Origin: Geobacter sp.
GTDB lineage: Bacteria; Desulfobacterota; Desulfuromonadia; Geobacterales; Geobacteraceae
DNA: 24,075 nucleotides
Assembly: GCA_003857395.1 (NCBI GenBank)
Contig: RPRC01000124.1
Span: 1-24,075 of the forward strand
Direction: 5' to 3'
The notes beneath the pieces are model-generated. The model made no database searches and had not been told where the DNA came from. It saw only the letters and a program-made list of their open reading frames with translations. A program made the translations under genes and the position numbers. Numbering within the stretch: the stretch's first letter is position 1; each line of letters starts with the position of its first letter. Shown one piece after another: positions 1 to 9,165 of this stretch.

Positions 1-2
1 GT

Positions 3-1202
3 TCTTCACCGGCAGGATTGGATGCGCTCCTGGCCAGGGGTGAAACTGGCTTCGTCTCCTTTATGGAGGATTTTGTCGGCTATTCCAGTGAAGCTCAGAT
101 TGCCGTAATCCGGCTTCTGGCAACCAAGAGCGAACCGTCAGCTGAATCATTTCTGGAAATCCTGCTGGGGTATTCCAATCATGAGATAGTGAAGGAAACC
201 ATAACTTCCCTAGGCAGAATCAAGCGGCAGAGCGCTGCAAATGTCCTCCTCCGTTATCTGCAATACGGAGATGGGAACTTCCGGGGCCTTGCAGAACGAA
301 GTTTGAGAAGGCTTTCGTTTCTGGGTGTCCTTCCGAAGCCTGAAGACCTGCAGGTGTCCGAAACGTCATTTCACCTGGCGGCGGCGAGCCCCATTGAAGG
401 AAGTGGTTTTCGTTCACTCTGGTTTTCCCGCTGGACCGGCACAGGGGGGCTCGATGTTCTTGTCCTGCAAACCCACGAAACCTGTGGAATTACGGATGCT
501 GCCGGCTATGGTGATCTGACTCCCACAGCGCACGATGAACTCTTCAGAGAGGCTGTCGCAGAGGAAAGCCTGCTGGAAATTTCCCCCGACTATGCACATG
601 TGCTTATGCGGGATGCGCTGTATCTCAACACCGAGAAGGGCTTCCCGATCCCTCCGGAGTTCTACGTCTGGCGCAGGATTCTGCGGACCGGTGAGACGGC
701 GCCTGAGCCCTTTGTTCCTGATTTTTTCACTTTCAATCTTGACGATATTACCGCATCAGCCTTTCTCTTTGAGACAGGGGATACTCTCCTTGACGAAGAC
801 TGTTTTGCTGGTTGGTTTCCCGCATCAGGGCGAGTGTTTGATATTGCCGACGAGTTGGCGGAGCTGCAGGAAAATGAAACATCCGGACTGTCCGAGAAAA
901 GCCTTGCCGCTTTGTTGAAACAGTTCATGCAGGAAGTCATCACCCCGGAGAAGGGCAGGATTGCTCGTCGACTGTTCCTTATTGCGGATCTCATGCTGAA
1001 GACTGGGAAAGAGCGAGAACTCATCGAAAGGATTCTGGCTGCGGCACTGCATCTTACCAATGAGGATGTTCCTTACCTGAAAAACCCTTTTCTTCGTCGC
1101 TATGCTCTGGACAGCCTGAGTTTTGCCCGTGATGTTTTGGCCGATGGCTATGATCCACGGCAAAACGAGCTGGAATGGGGAGATGATGAACTGTGGGATT
1201 GA
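3..1202 (+). CDS. HEAT-repeat-like protein, 3' part (5' end outside window)
   Basis: The reading frame is open from base 3 with no stop upstream, so the gene very probably begins before the window; a TTG at 18 is the first possible internal start but has no convincing ribosome binding site. The first ~100 residues visible are leucine/alanine-rich paired helices (for example the stretches around AVIRLLATKSEPSAESFLEI and ETITSLGRIKRQSAANVLL) with the spacing of HEAT/PBS-lyase-type repeats, which usually serve as protein-binding scaffolds. The remaining ~290 residues are acidic and soluble, with no signal peptide, membrane segment or recognisable catalytic motif, and I do not recognise the family. 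gpsA follows after 66 nt, so the two may be cotranscribed, but that says little about function. The repeat call is by eye and could be wrong. Confidence 0.6.
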   Translation, partial: SSPAGLDALLARGETGFVSFMEDFVGYSSEAQIAVIRLLATKSEPSAESFLEILLGYSNHEIVKETITSLGRIKRQSAANVLLRYLQYGDGNFRGLAERSLRRLSFLGVLPKPEDLQVSETSFHLAAASPIEGSGFRSLWFSRWTGTGGLDVLVLQTHETCGITDAAGYGDLTPTAHDELFREAVAEESLLEISPDYAHVLMRDALYLNTEKGFPIPPEFYVWRRILRTGETAPEPFVPDFFTFNLDDITASAFLFETGDTLLDEDCFAGWFPASGRVFDIADELAELQENETSGLSEKSLAALLKQFMQEVITPEKGRIARRLFLIADLMLKTGKERELIERILAAALHLTNEDVPYLKNPFLRRYALDSLSFARDVLADGYDPRQNELEWGDDELWD

Positions 1203-1268
1203 TTTTGCTCTAACGAAGGCCACGGTCTTGGGTGCTGTTTCCCGGTGCGAGGACAAAAGGAGAAAAGT

Positions 1269-2291
1269 ATGCGTACCATAGGTGTCATCGGTTCCGGAAG
1301 CTGGGGGACTACCCTTGCTGACATGCTCGCTAAAAAAGGTCATGATGTTACTCTTTGGGCTTACGAGGAAGACTTGGTGACGGAAATGGCTACCACCGGA
1401 GTCAATACCACTTTTCTCCCAGGAATCAGTCTTTCATCCTGTTTGCGTTTCACCAATTCATTGCAGGAAGTGGCGACAGGCAAAGATATTATTCTTTTTG
1501 TCGCTCCAACCCAGGTGTTTCGTGGTGTTATTAAGGGTGTACTGCCATTCATCGCTGAGGGGACTTTGCTGGTAAATGCGGCCAAAGGGATCGAGCTGGA
1601 TACCCTGTTGACGATTTCCCAGATCAGCGCTGAACTCCTTCCGCCGAACCTCTATGCAAATTTTACCGTCCTTTCAGGTCCCAGTTTTGCCCGGGAGGTG
1701 GCTCTCGAGATGCCGACGGCTGTAGTTGCCGCTTCTCTCGATACCTCAGTTGCGCGAAGGGTTCAGGAGGCTTTTTCCACGCCGCGATTCCGCGTCTATA
1801 CCAACAGCGATATGGTGGGAGTGGAGCTTGGCGGATCCATCAAGAATGTTATTGCCATTGCGGCGGGAATTTCTGATGGCATGGGCCTCGGCTACAACCC
1901 GCGGGCCGCCCTGATTACCCGGGGACTTGCGGAAATAGCCCGCCTGGGGCTGGCATTGGGAGGTCATTCTGCTACTTTTGCCGGCCTGGCCGGTTTGGGC
2001 GACCTGGTGCTTACCTGTACCGGTGATTTGTCACGGAACCGAACGGTCGGCATGCAGCTTGGTCAGGGCAAGAAACTTACCGAGATACTTGCCGGGATGC
2101 AGATGGTGGCCGAAGGTGTAAAAACGACCGACTCAGCCTACCATCTGGCACAAAAGCTCGGCGTTGAGATGCCTATTACCGAGCAGGTATACCAGGTGCT
2201 CTACAAGGATAAAACGCCCCAACAGGCAATGATGGATCTTATGACCCGCGAACTGAAGGCGGAAGGAATGGAATTCGATAAAAACAGTTGA
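1269..2291 (+). CDS. gpsA: NAD(P)-dependent glycerol-3-phosphate dehydrogenase
   Basis: This enzyme reduces dihydroxyacetone phosphate to sn-glycerol-3-phosphate in the cytosol, supplying the backbone for phospholipids. The 340-aa length is normal for GpsA. The N-terminal Rossmann nucleotide-binding motif GSGSWGTTLADMLAKKGHDV lies at about residues 8-27. Further family blocks are NAAKGIE (~105), LSGPSFAREV (~140), the substrate/catalytic helix GGSIKNVIAIAAGISDGMG (~190) and NPRAALITRGLAE (~215). I chose the ATG at 1269 because AGGAG lies at 1259-1263, 5 nt upstream, and the protein then starts directly with the beta strand of the Rossmann fold; a start at 1245 would add eight non-conserved residues. 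The gene is intact. The next gene begins 62 nt downstream, so it may share a transcript with the kinase cluster. Confidence 0.96.
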   Translation: MRTIGVIGSGSWGTTLADMLAKKGHDVTLWAYEEDLVTEMATTGVNTTFLPGISLSSCLRFTNSLQEVATGKDIILFVAPTQVFRGVIKGVLPFIAEGTLLVNAAKGIELDTLLTISQISAELLPPNLYANFTVLSGPSFAREVALEMPTAVVAASLDTSVARRVQEAFSTPRFRVYTNSDMVGVELGGSIKNVIAIAAGISDGMGLGYNPRAALITRGLAEIARLGLALGGHSATFAGLAGLGDLVLTCTGDLSRNRTVGMQLGQGKKLTEILAGMQMVAEGVKTTDSAYHLAQKLGVEMPITEQVYQVLYKDKTPQQAMMDLMTRELKAEGMEFDKNS

Positions 2292-2313
2292 AACCAACAG
2301 GATAGAACTTATC

Positions 2314-2340
2314 GGTGAGGGAACCCCATGTCCCTTCACC
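2314..2340 (+). other. Imperfect inverted repeat in the leader of the first kinase gene
   Basis: GGTGAGGGA (2314-2322) can pair with TCCCTTCACC (2331-2340), giving a 9-bp stem with one bulged base and an 8-nt loop. It sits between the gpsA stop and the kinase ATG at 2354. No T-run follows, so it is not a good intrinsic terminator. It may act as an mRNA structure, a degenerate terminator or an operator; nothing decides between these. Confidence 0.35.
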
Positions 2341-2353
2341 AAGGCCGGAACCC

Positions 2354-4630
2354 ATGAATTTTCACCTTTCCATACGAGTGAAACTGTTTCTTTCGATTCT
2401 GCTGGCCATTCTTTTCTCCTACACAATCCTCCTTTTCCTTACTATCCACAGCATAGAAAACACCTTTGAAAACAGAATTTCCCGAGAACTGGATACTAAT
2501 CTCCGTTTCATCCGCTACCAGCTCTTTACCGGGGCAAACCAGCTCCGCTATGTTTTGCTTTTTCCCTCTTCAAGGCCACAGGTAACTACCTACCTGCAGC
2601 AGCGAAATGAGAAGGAGCTTTTTGGAGTTCTGAAAAGTATTCAAAAGACCCTGCCCTTTCTCAACTTTGCTTCATTCGTCGATCCGCAAGGAAGGGTCAT
2701 TGCAAGCCTGGTCAATCGTAAAACCGGCCCCTTCGAGTTGGACGGCCTTTTGAAAACGGTTTCAAGGAAGCGAGAGACAGTTCTATCCTTTGAATTGGTC
2801 GACAAGAACATATTCTGCCGAAAAGGAGAGTCCTGTTCCTCCGGACAACCCGGTGAATCCGTACTTGCGGCTGCGGTCGCTTTTCCGATACTGAATGAAA
2901 CCGGTGTGCTGCTCGGATCCATGGTGGCTACGGTTCCCGTCAATATCAGTAACATTATTCCCAACCAGATCCAGGAAGTTTTAGAGCATGATCTGGAAAC
3001 CGGTATCACCCTCAAAAATTTAAAGGTTATTCAAGGGTCGAATGAAGATATTGTTATCCCCGCTGAGACTGCCGAAGTAATTCTCCCCATAGTGCAAAAA
3101 GGGAAAACCTACCGAGGAGAAGTGAGGTTTGGCAAAACACTGTACAATACCGCCTTTGAACCCATCACGAACTCTCAGGGTGAGTTCATCGGAGCACTCT
3201 CAGTAGCTCTTTCGAAAGAGCATTTCACTACCATGCGCCGCGACTATTTTGGCGGCACCATGGCTTCGGCGATTTTTGCAACCCTCCTGGCCTTTATCAT
3301 TGCCTATTTTTCTTCGCGCTGGTTGGCGTCTCCCCTGAAGGAGTTGTCCAAGGGAGTCCAGTGCATTGAAGAAGGCAACCTTGACTTCCGTGTGGCTATT
3401 GATGCAACCGGTGAATTCGGGATGCTCGCAGATTCTTTCAACAGGATGGCCGATGCACTTCGCGAAAGAGACACGACGATCAGGAACAAGACGTTTGATC
3501 TGGAAATGCTCAACCGTTGTCTTTACGAGATGAACGAACTTCTTGAATCCAATGTTAAAGAACGGACAGCGGAACTCGAGATGGAAAAAGGCCGGCTTGA
3601 AGCAATCTTGGCGAGCATGGCCGAGGGGATTGTGGTAACGGACGGAAATAACCGGGTGATCCTGTTCAATTCTGCTGCGCAGAGAATTTTCGGGATCGCT
3701 CCCTATAAAATGATCGGCCGCCACGTGGAAGACATTGACGTGAAGGGAGAGTTCCATCAGTTGGTGCAGGGCCTGCGCGACGTGAAAGGCGAAGACCTGC
3801 TGGTCGGAAACGAGAAAGAAGTGAAGGTCGGGAGGAAGAAACTTCGCGTCTCCCTTTCCCCTTTCCTTGATCAATCTCTGGATTTTGCGGGTGTTGTCAT
3901 GTCGATTCGTGACGTAACCCATGAAGAAGAGGTCGATCGGATGAAAACGGAATTCATCTCAACGGTCTCGCATGAGTTGAAGACGCCACTTACCTCCATG
4001 AAAGGATCTCTTCAGCTCATTCTTGGCAAGGGTGAAGGTTTGACTGAAACGGAGCGGGAACTGATCAGGGTCTGTCATCGGAATACCGACAGGTTAATCC
4101 GTCTGATCAATGATATCCTCGATATTTCCAAGATTGAAGCAGGCAGGGTTGATCTTAACCTGAAACCCGAGTCAATCAGCAGGCTTGTTGCCTATTCTCT
4201 TGAAGAGCTCGCCGCTTTTGCCCGAGAAAATGGTGTAACATTGGAGAGCTCAATGACTAGCGAGGGTGTCCCTGTTCTGGGAGACCATGACCGTCTTATT
4301 CAGGTTTTGACAAACCTGCTTTCCAATGCCGTCAAGTTTTCACCTTCGGGGAAGACGGTTACCGTAACTGCACACAGAGATGGCGACTTCATGCAGATAT
4401 CTGTAATAGATGAAGGAAAAACGATCGAGCGGGCAGACCGGGAGATGCTCTTCCAGAAATTTCCACAGCTGCGGGGCGGCCAGGCCAAGGAGTTCGGGGG
4501 AACCGGGCTCGGGCTTGCCATCTGCAAGGAAATTGTTGAGAGGCATCATGGCAGGATCAGCTATCAGGCAGGAAAGACAGGTGGGAACATCTTCAGTTTT
4601 ACTATTCCGGTCTGTGGGGAGAATCCATGA
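2354..4630 (+). CDS. Membrane sensor histidine kinase (sensor domain-HAMP-PAS-HisKA-HATPase)
   Basis: This is an inner-membrane sensor kinase of two-component signalling. Residues ~10-31 form the first membrane helix, and ~32-300 a periplasmic sensor of probable Cache type. A second helix (~302-322) is followed by HAMP (~323-375), a coiled coil, a PAS domain (~411-525) and HisKA with phospho-acceptor His540 in VSHELKTPLTSMKGS. The HATPase has an N box (LTNLLSNAVKFS) and G2 box (GGTGLGLAI). The G1 box is odd: D686-E-G-K-T-I instead of the usual DxGxG, so its second glycine is missing. The ATG at 2354 is preferred over an upstream GTG at 2315 because it puts the membrane helix near the N terminus and follows GGAA. 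The stop overlaps the next gene's start (ATGA), implying translational coupling. The sensed signal is unknown. Confidence 0.9.
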   Translation: MNFHLSIRVKLFLSILLAILFSYTILLFLTIHSIENTFENRISRELDTNLRFIRYQLFTGANQLRYVLLFPSSRPQVTTYLQQRNEKELFGVLKSIQKTLPFLNFASFVDPQGRVIASLVNRKTGPFELDGLLKTVSRKRETVLSFELVDKNIFCRKGESCSSGQPGESVLAAAVAFPILNETGVLLGSMVATVPVNISNIIPNQIQEVLEHDLETGITLKNLKVIQGSNEDIVIPAETAEVILPIVQKGKTYRGEVRFGKTLYNTAFEPITNSQGEFIGALSVALSKEHFTTMRRDYFGGTMASAIFATLLAFIIAYFSSRWLASPLKELSKGVQCIEEGNLDFRVAIDATGEFGMLADSFNRMADALRERDTTIRNKTFDLEMLNRCLYEMNELLESNVKERTAELEMEKGRLEAILASMAEGIVVTDGNNRVILFNSAAQRIFGIAPYKMIGRHVEDIDVKGEFHQLVQGLRDVKGEDLLVGNEKEVKVGRKKLRVSLSPFLDQSLDFAGVVMSIRDVTHEEEVDRMKTEFISTVSHELKTPLTSMKGSLQLILGKGEGLTETERELIRVCHRNTDRLIRLINDILDISKIEAGRVDLNLKPESISRLVAYSLEELAAFARENGVTLESSMTSEGVPVLGDHDRLIQVLTNLLSNAVKFSPSGKTVTVTAHRDGDFMQISVIDEGKTIERADREMLFQKFPQLRGGQAKEFGGTGLGLAICKEIVERHHGRISYQAGKTGGNIFSFTIPVCGENP

Positions 4631-6171
4631 CACGCGAAAGAATTCTTATCGTCGATGATGAGGCGGATATTGCGCTTATCCTGAAACTTCAGCTGGAAGA
4701 TGCAGGATATGAAACAATCCGTGCAAAGGATGGAGGAGAGGCTCTTGAGTTGCTGCATCGGGACGTGTTCTCTCTTGTCCTCCTCGATATCAAACTTCCG
4801 AAGCTGGATGGTATCCAGGTTCTTGAGCGTCTTGGTCGGTCCTTGCAGGAAATGGCGGTCGTGATGATGACTGCTCACGGCAGCGAAGATGTCGCCGTGG
4901 AGAGCATGAAGAAGGGTGCTCTTGATTATATCTCCAAGCCCTTTTCGGCCGAGGATCTGTTGAAGAAAGTCGGCAGGGCGCTCGAATTCAACAAGACCCG
5001 AAAGGAAAATCTTCTTCTCCAGCATCAGCTGGAGGAAGAAAGAAAAAAGATGGCGGCGATTCTTGCCGGAATGGCCGACATGATGGTGGCGACCGATAGT
5101 GACGGTCGTGTCATCAGCATTAATCAGGCAACGGCGAATGCTCTCGGGGTTGATCCCAATGCTCCTCTCGGGATGCCGGTTGAGGGTTTCCTGCCGTCCG
5201 ACCTCCCGCCGGAGCGTCTTCCCTGCAAGGTTGTTCTTCGGACCCTTTCCCCCTGTCTTGATGTCAGTCATTCGCTTCATGGACGTGACCGGATTATTCC
5301 CGTTCTTTCCAGCGCCACTCCCCTCTTTGGCTCTTCAGGCAATCTGGTGGGAAGCGTGGAGATACTCCGCGATATTTCACATCTAAAGGCGCTGGAGAAG
5401 GAGCGGGAAGAATTCGTCAGCATGCTTACCCATGATCTGAAGACGCCGCTGACTGCAGTTATGGGATCTGTCGACCTGGTACGGGAACGTCGCCTTGGAC
5501 CCATTAACGACGAACAGAAGGAGTATCTGGACTCTGCCACCGAGAGTTGCGGTGAAATTGTTGAAATGATAGACACCCTGCTCGATGTCTATCGGTTTGA
5601 ATCCGGGAAAATGTCTCTCGCCTTTACCGAGGAGGACCTGGGAGCAATCCTTCGCAAGTCACTTTCCTCGTTCCACGCCCTTGCTGAACGTTCCGATATC
5701 GCTCTCACCGCTGCGATACCGGATGATCTCCCTCCTTTGAGGCTTGACCGCAACAAGGTAGGACGCCTGATCGGCAACCTTCTCAGCAATTCGTTCAAAT
5801 TTACCGAGGAAGGGGGAAAGGTCAAACTTTCTGCCGGGGTGGTGAATGGTCTGACAGGAATACGGGAACGCATTCCGCCGGGAACGTACCAGGCGGAGCA
5901 GATCCCCGATACGGGGAGTTTTATCAAGGTTATGGTGAGCGACACCGGAATCGGCATTCCCAAAGATGCTCTCGGTAGTATATTTGATAAGTTCGTCCAG
6001 GCTCGAAACCGCAGAGAAGGGAAGATCCGGGGAACCGGCCTCGGGCTTGCCTTTTGTCGCAAGGTGATGGATGCCCATGGCGGGCTGCTGTGGGCCGAGA
6101 GCGATCTGGGGAAAGGGAGTGTCTTTACGGTTTTGTTCCCTCTGGTCCCGAGGGAGAAGTCAGGAGTCTGA
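4627..6171 (+). CDS. Receiver-PAS-histidine kinase hybrid response regulator
   Basis: This soluble 514-aa protein begins with a receiver domain (residues 1-120): acidic pocket D10/D11, phospho-acceptor D54 in VLLDIKLPK, T82 in MMTAHGS and K104 in ISKPF. A linker helix and a PAS-like domain follow (~140-255). HisKA has His269 in LTHDLKTPLTAVMGS. The HATPase (~365-505) carries all boxes: LIGNLLSNSFKF, SDTGIGIP and RGTGLGLAFC. There is no DNA-binding or GGDEF output domain, so the likely role is to take phosphate from the upstream kinase and signal onward through its own transmitter. Its 4-nt overlap with that kinase (ATG 4627-4629 within ATGA) strongly suggests the two are partners. A final output regulator is not encoded next door. 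Family calls are secure; the partner assignment is inferred from position. Confidence 0.93.
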   Translation: MTRERILIVDDEADIALILKLQLEDAGYETIRAKDGGEALELLHRDVFSLVLLDIKLPKLDGIQVLERLGRSLQEMAVVMMTAHGSEDVAVESMKKGALDYISKPFSAEDLLKKVGRALEFNKTRKENLLLQHQLEEERKKMAAILAGMADMMVATDSDGRVISINQATANALGVDPNAPLGMPVEGFLPSDLPPERLPCKVVLRTLSPCLDVSHSLHGRDRIIPVLSSATPLFGSSGNLVGSVEILRDISHLKALEKEREEFVSMLTHDLKTPLTAVMGSVDLVRERRLGPINDEQKEYLDSATESCGEIVEMIDTLLDVYRFESGKMSLAFTEEDLGAILRKSLSSFHALAERSDIALTAAIPDDLPPLRLDRNKVGRLIGNLLSNSFKFTEEGGKVKLSAGVVNGLTGIRERIPPGTYQAEQIPDTGSFIKVMVSDTGIGIPKDALGSIFDKFVQARNRREGKIRGTGLGLAFCRKVMDAHGGLLWAESDLGKGSVFTVLFPLVPREKSGV

Positions 6172-6188
6172 TGCAGGTCAAAATGAAT

Positions 6189-6208
6189 CCCTTTTTAAGG
6201 GAGGGGGC
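6189..6208 (+). promoter_or_regulatory. Strong purine-rich ribosome binding site with small leader hairpin
   Basis: A run AGGGAGGGGG ends one base before the ATG at 6209 and decides that start over an upstream in-frame ATG at 6071 that lies inside the previous gene. The 5' half of the run is part of a CCCTT-TTT-AAGGG hairpin (6189-6201) that could partly mask the site in the mRNA. Confidence 0.55.
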
Positions 6209-8176
6209 ATGAAAACTCGTCACGTTGAAAAAAACCGCTTCCGGGATGAGGAAGAAAAGATCCTGCGTCCGATCAGGAATTCTCCGCTCTCCATTTTCTT
6301 TCAAAACGCCGAATTGCGCTATACCAGAATCTGCAATCCATTGCCGGGAATGGATTGCGAGGATGTGCTCGGCAAAACCGATGATCAGCTCTTCTCTCCT
6401 GAAAACGCTTCCCGACTGACCGAATTGAAGAAACGGGCGCTTCGAGGCGTTACGCTCATCAAAGAGGAGGTGTCCCTTTCCCATGCTGGAGAGGAGTTCT
6501 TCTTCGAGTTGTCAGCGGAACCGGTGCGGGACAAAATGGGGAAGGTTACCGGGATTGCCGGTGTCCTGGTCGATGTAAGCGACAGAAAAAGGGTCGAAAC
6601 CTCCCTCAGCAGGTCGGAAGAGCTTTTGCAGCGGGTTTTTGATGCAATTCCCGACCTGCTGTCCGTGCAGAACCGGGACCTGCACATTCTCTACAGCAAC
6701 TGGCACGGCGGGTACGACTATGTTTCTCAGGATCATCGCAAGGGACATTCCTTCTGTTATGACGCCTATTATCCCGGCACCGGAAAACCCTGTGAACCAT
6801 GCCATGTCCTGGAGGCTTTCCGGACCGGCAAGAAGGTTTTCCTTGAAAAAATCAATCCGCGGGTTGGCCCCGTAGAGGCACACGCCTATCCGGTGTTTGA
6901 TGATTCCGGGGAGGTCGTGCTGGTAATCGAGCATATTCGGGACATTTCCGAACGGAAGCGTTCCGAGGAACGGCTGGCAAAAATTAACGAGGTGTTTCTT
7001 GGCTTCGGTGCTGACGCGGATGAGAATATCAATCGCCTGGTGGCCCTCTGTGGTGAACAACTGCACGCAGGGTGTGCTTTCTACAACCGACTCGATAACG
7101 GCTGGCTCAAGTCGGTCGGCCAATGGCACACCCCGCCTTACTTTCCCCCACAGGACAAGCCGGAGGGCCATATCTGCCATGACGTGATGAAAGGCAGTTC
7201 CGAAACAATCTGGGTGTTGAAGGATCTTCCTTCGACCTCCTATGCCGAATCTGATCCGAATGTCATGCGCTATGGTCTCAAAACCTATATCGGCAAAGCG
7301 GTTTCCTTCGGCGGGGTAAATATCGGCACGCTGTGTGTCGTCTACCAGCAGGACTATAACCCCAGTGAAGATGAGAAACAGCTGCTGGGAATAGTTGCTG
7401 GCGCAATCAGTATCGAGGAAAAGCGAAAGCGTGCGGAAGATGACATCCGTCTCTTGAATGCCGAACTGGAAAAAAGGGTTGCTGAGCGAACCGCCGAACT
7501 GGAGGTCGTCAATAGCGAACTGGAAGCCTTCAATTATTCCGTGTCCCATGATCTACATACGCCGCTTATGATCCTGGAAGGGTTTTCCCGCGAGCTCATC
7601 AGTCGCTACGCCGATCGTCTCGATGAGAATGGTCGCTACTATCTTGAGCGTATTCAGTCTGCCGGCAGGCGCATGGAGGGTTTGATTGACGCTATTCTCA
7701 GGCTTTCCACCCTTTCCCGAAGCACGATCCAGCGGGAAAGGGTGGATTTCAGCACCATGGGGCTTCTTTTGGCGACAGATTTACGGCAGCGCGATACCAA
7801 ACGTTCGGTGGAAATCATTATTCAGCCGGACCTCTTTGTGGAAGGGGACAAACGTCTCCTGAAAATTGCCTTGGAGAATCTTTTTTCCAACGCCTGGAAA
7901 TATACCTCGAAAACAGAAAAGGCAGTCATTGAGTTTGGGTGTCAGGAGCAGAATGGCGAGAAAGTCTTATTTGTTCGTGACAACGGAGTCGGGTTTTCCA
8001 TGCAACATGCCGAATCGCTGTTCATACCTTTCAAGCGCCTCCATTCCGAGGAGGAATTCCCCGGACATGGCATAGGTCTCGCCACGGTGAAACGCATCGT
8101 GCAAGGTCACGGAGGAAGGCTCTGGGGCGAAGGCGAGGTCGGTAAAGGGGCGACTTTTTATTTTACGCTGCCGTAA
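6209..8176 (+). CDS. Soluble PAS-PAS-GAF sensor histidine kinase
   Basis: This 655-aa cytoplasmic kinase has no membrane helix. Domains in order: PAS (~20-135, ending in the typical VDVSDRKR), a second PAS (~137-255), GAF (~265-415), a coiled-coil linker (~415-440), HisKA with His447 in SHDLHTPLMILEG, and HATPase (~545-655) with ALENLFSNAWKY, RDNGVGF and GHGIGLATV. The second PAS contains Cys183 and a C195-x-x-C198 pair (FCYDAYYPGTGKPCEPC), a pattern I associate with PAS domains of Geobacter-type kinases, where metal or redox sensing is conceivable but not shown here. The GAF also holds a HICHDV stretch. The HDLHTPL form of the H box resembles phytochrome-like kinases. It lies 37 nt after the hybrid regulator and is probably in the same operon, making a three-protein signalling module without an obvious output gene. 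Confidence 0.92.
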   Translation: MKTRHVEKNRFRDEEEKILRPIRNSPLSIFFQNAELRYTRICNPLPGMDCEDVLGKTDDQLFSPENASRLTELKKRALRGVTLIKEEVSLSHAGEEFFFELSAEPVRDKMGKVTGIAGVLVDVSDRKRVETSLSRSEELLQRVFDAIPDLLSVQNRDLHILYSNWHGGYDYVSQDHRKGHSFCYDAYYPGTGKPCEPCHVLEAFRTGKKVFLEKINPRVGPVEAHAYPVFDDSGEVVLVIEHIRDISERKRSEERLAKINEVFLGFGADADENINRLVALCGEQLHAGCAFYNRLDNGWLKSVGQWHTPPYFPPQDKPEGHICHDVMKGSSETIWVLKDLPSTSYAESDPNVMRYGLKTYIGKAVSFGGVNIGTLCVVYQQDYNPSEDEKQLLGIVAGAISIEEKRKRAEDDIRLLNAELEKRVAERTAELEVVNSELEAFNYSVSHDLHTPLMILEGFSRELISRYADRLDENGRYYLERIQSAGRRMEGLIDAILRLSTLSRSTIQRERVDFSTMGLLLATDLRQRDTKRSVEIIIQPDLFVEGDKRLLKIALENLFSNAWKYTSKTEKAVIEFGCQEQNGEKVLFVRDNGVGFSMQHAESLFIPFKRLHSEEEFPGHGIGLATVKRIVQGHGGRLWGEGEVGKGATFYFTLP

Positions 8177-8210
8177 CACTATTAATCCAATGTTCATCGG
8201 AACTCACCCC

Positions 8211-9137
8211 ATGGAAAATGCAATCTCGATCCGGCACATAACCAAGCTGTATGAAGGTCTTCGGGCAGTGGACGACTTTTCCCTGGAGGTTCGCTCCGGC
8301 ACGATCTTCGGACTTCTCGGGCCGAACGGCGCGGGAAAGACCACCCTGATCAAGATTCTGACGACGCTCATGCGGCCCACTTCGGGGTCTGCTGTGGTGG
8401 AAGGAAATGATATCCAGGCACAGGGCAAGGCGGTACGCAGGCTGATCGGCGTTGTCCCCCAGGAGAACAATCTCGACCGCTACCTGACCGCGCGCGAAAA
8501 TCTGGCGCTCCATGCCCGGATGCATGGCATGCATCGCCGGGATTTCAATCCCCGCATTGACGAATTACTGGAACTTACCGGGCTCAGCGGGAGACAGCAT
8601 GATTTTCCCGACACCTTTTCCGGTGGGATGCAGCGGCGCCTAGTCGTGGCCCGGGCGTTGGTCCACAACCCGCAGGTCCTGTTTCTGGACGAGCCGACAG
8701 CCGGTCTTGACCCCCAGTCGCGGCGGGCCCTGTGGGACTACATCCTGTCACTGCGGTCGAAGATGACCATCTTTCTCACCACCCACTATATGGATGAGGC
8801 GGAAGAGCTCTGCGAGCGCATCGTGATCATGGATCACGGCAAGATCCTGGTTGACGGAACCTCCGAGCAGCTCAAGGAGGCCTTTGCCCATTCCCATGTC
8901 TATGAGCTGGAATTCCGGGCCGATGGCGACCGCTATGAGGAGCTGATCCGTTCGCTGCCCTTTATCGAGTCGTTGGAGCGCCGGGGGGGAGTCTTCCGGC
9001 TCTCGTTAGCGGGAGAAGAGTATCTGAAACCGCTGATGGACAGCATTGGCAATGGCGACATCAAAAAGATCTGCCTGCGGGAACCATCACTGGAAGAGGT
9101 CTTTCTTGAATTGACCGGCAGGAAAGTGCGGGAATGA
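8211..9137 (+). CDS. ABC-2 type exporter, ATP-binding subunit (DrrA/NodI-like)
   Basis: This is the nucleotide-binding subunit of an ABC exporter, acting at the inner face of the cytoplasmic membrane. Numbered from the ATG at 8211: Walker A GPNGAGKT (37-44), Q loop (VVPQENN, ~83), signature FSGGMQ (136-141), Walker B LFLDEP (157-162), D loop AGLDP and H-loop His192 in TTHYMDEAEE. The C-terminal ~80 residues match the extra domain of DrrA/NodI-type ATPases. An in-frame ATG at 8190 would add seven residues but has no ribosome binding site; 8211 has GGAA upstream and starts with the usual MENAISIRHITKLY. Its expected permease is not next door but 12.5 kb downstream at 21662, beyond the defence island. 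The exported substrate is unknown. Confidence 0.93.
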   Translation: MENAISIRHITKLYEGLRAVDDFSLEVRSGTIFGLLGPNGAGKTTLIKILTTLMRPTSGSAVVEGNDIQAQGKAVRRLIGVVPQENNLDRYLTARENLALHARMHGMHRRDFNPRIDELLELTGLSGRQHDFPDTFSGGMQRRLVVARALVHNPQVLFLDEPTAGLDPQSRRALWDYILSLRSKMTIFLTTHYMDEAEELCERIVIMDHGKILVDGTSEQLKEAFAHSHVYELEFRADGDRYEELIRSLPFIESLERRGGVFRLSLAGEEYLKPLMDSIGNGDIKKICLREPSLEEVFLELTGRKVRE

Positions 9138-9165
9138 AATTTAATGATATGGAGTGTGTTAGCTG

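Noticed and set aside
6512..7549. 345-codon open frame on the minus strand opposite the PAS-PAS-GAF kinase
   Set aside because: Shadow of clear PAS and GAF coding sequence on the plus strand.
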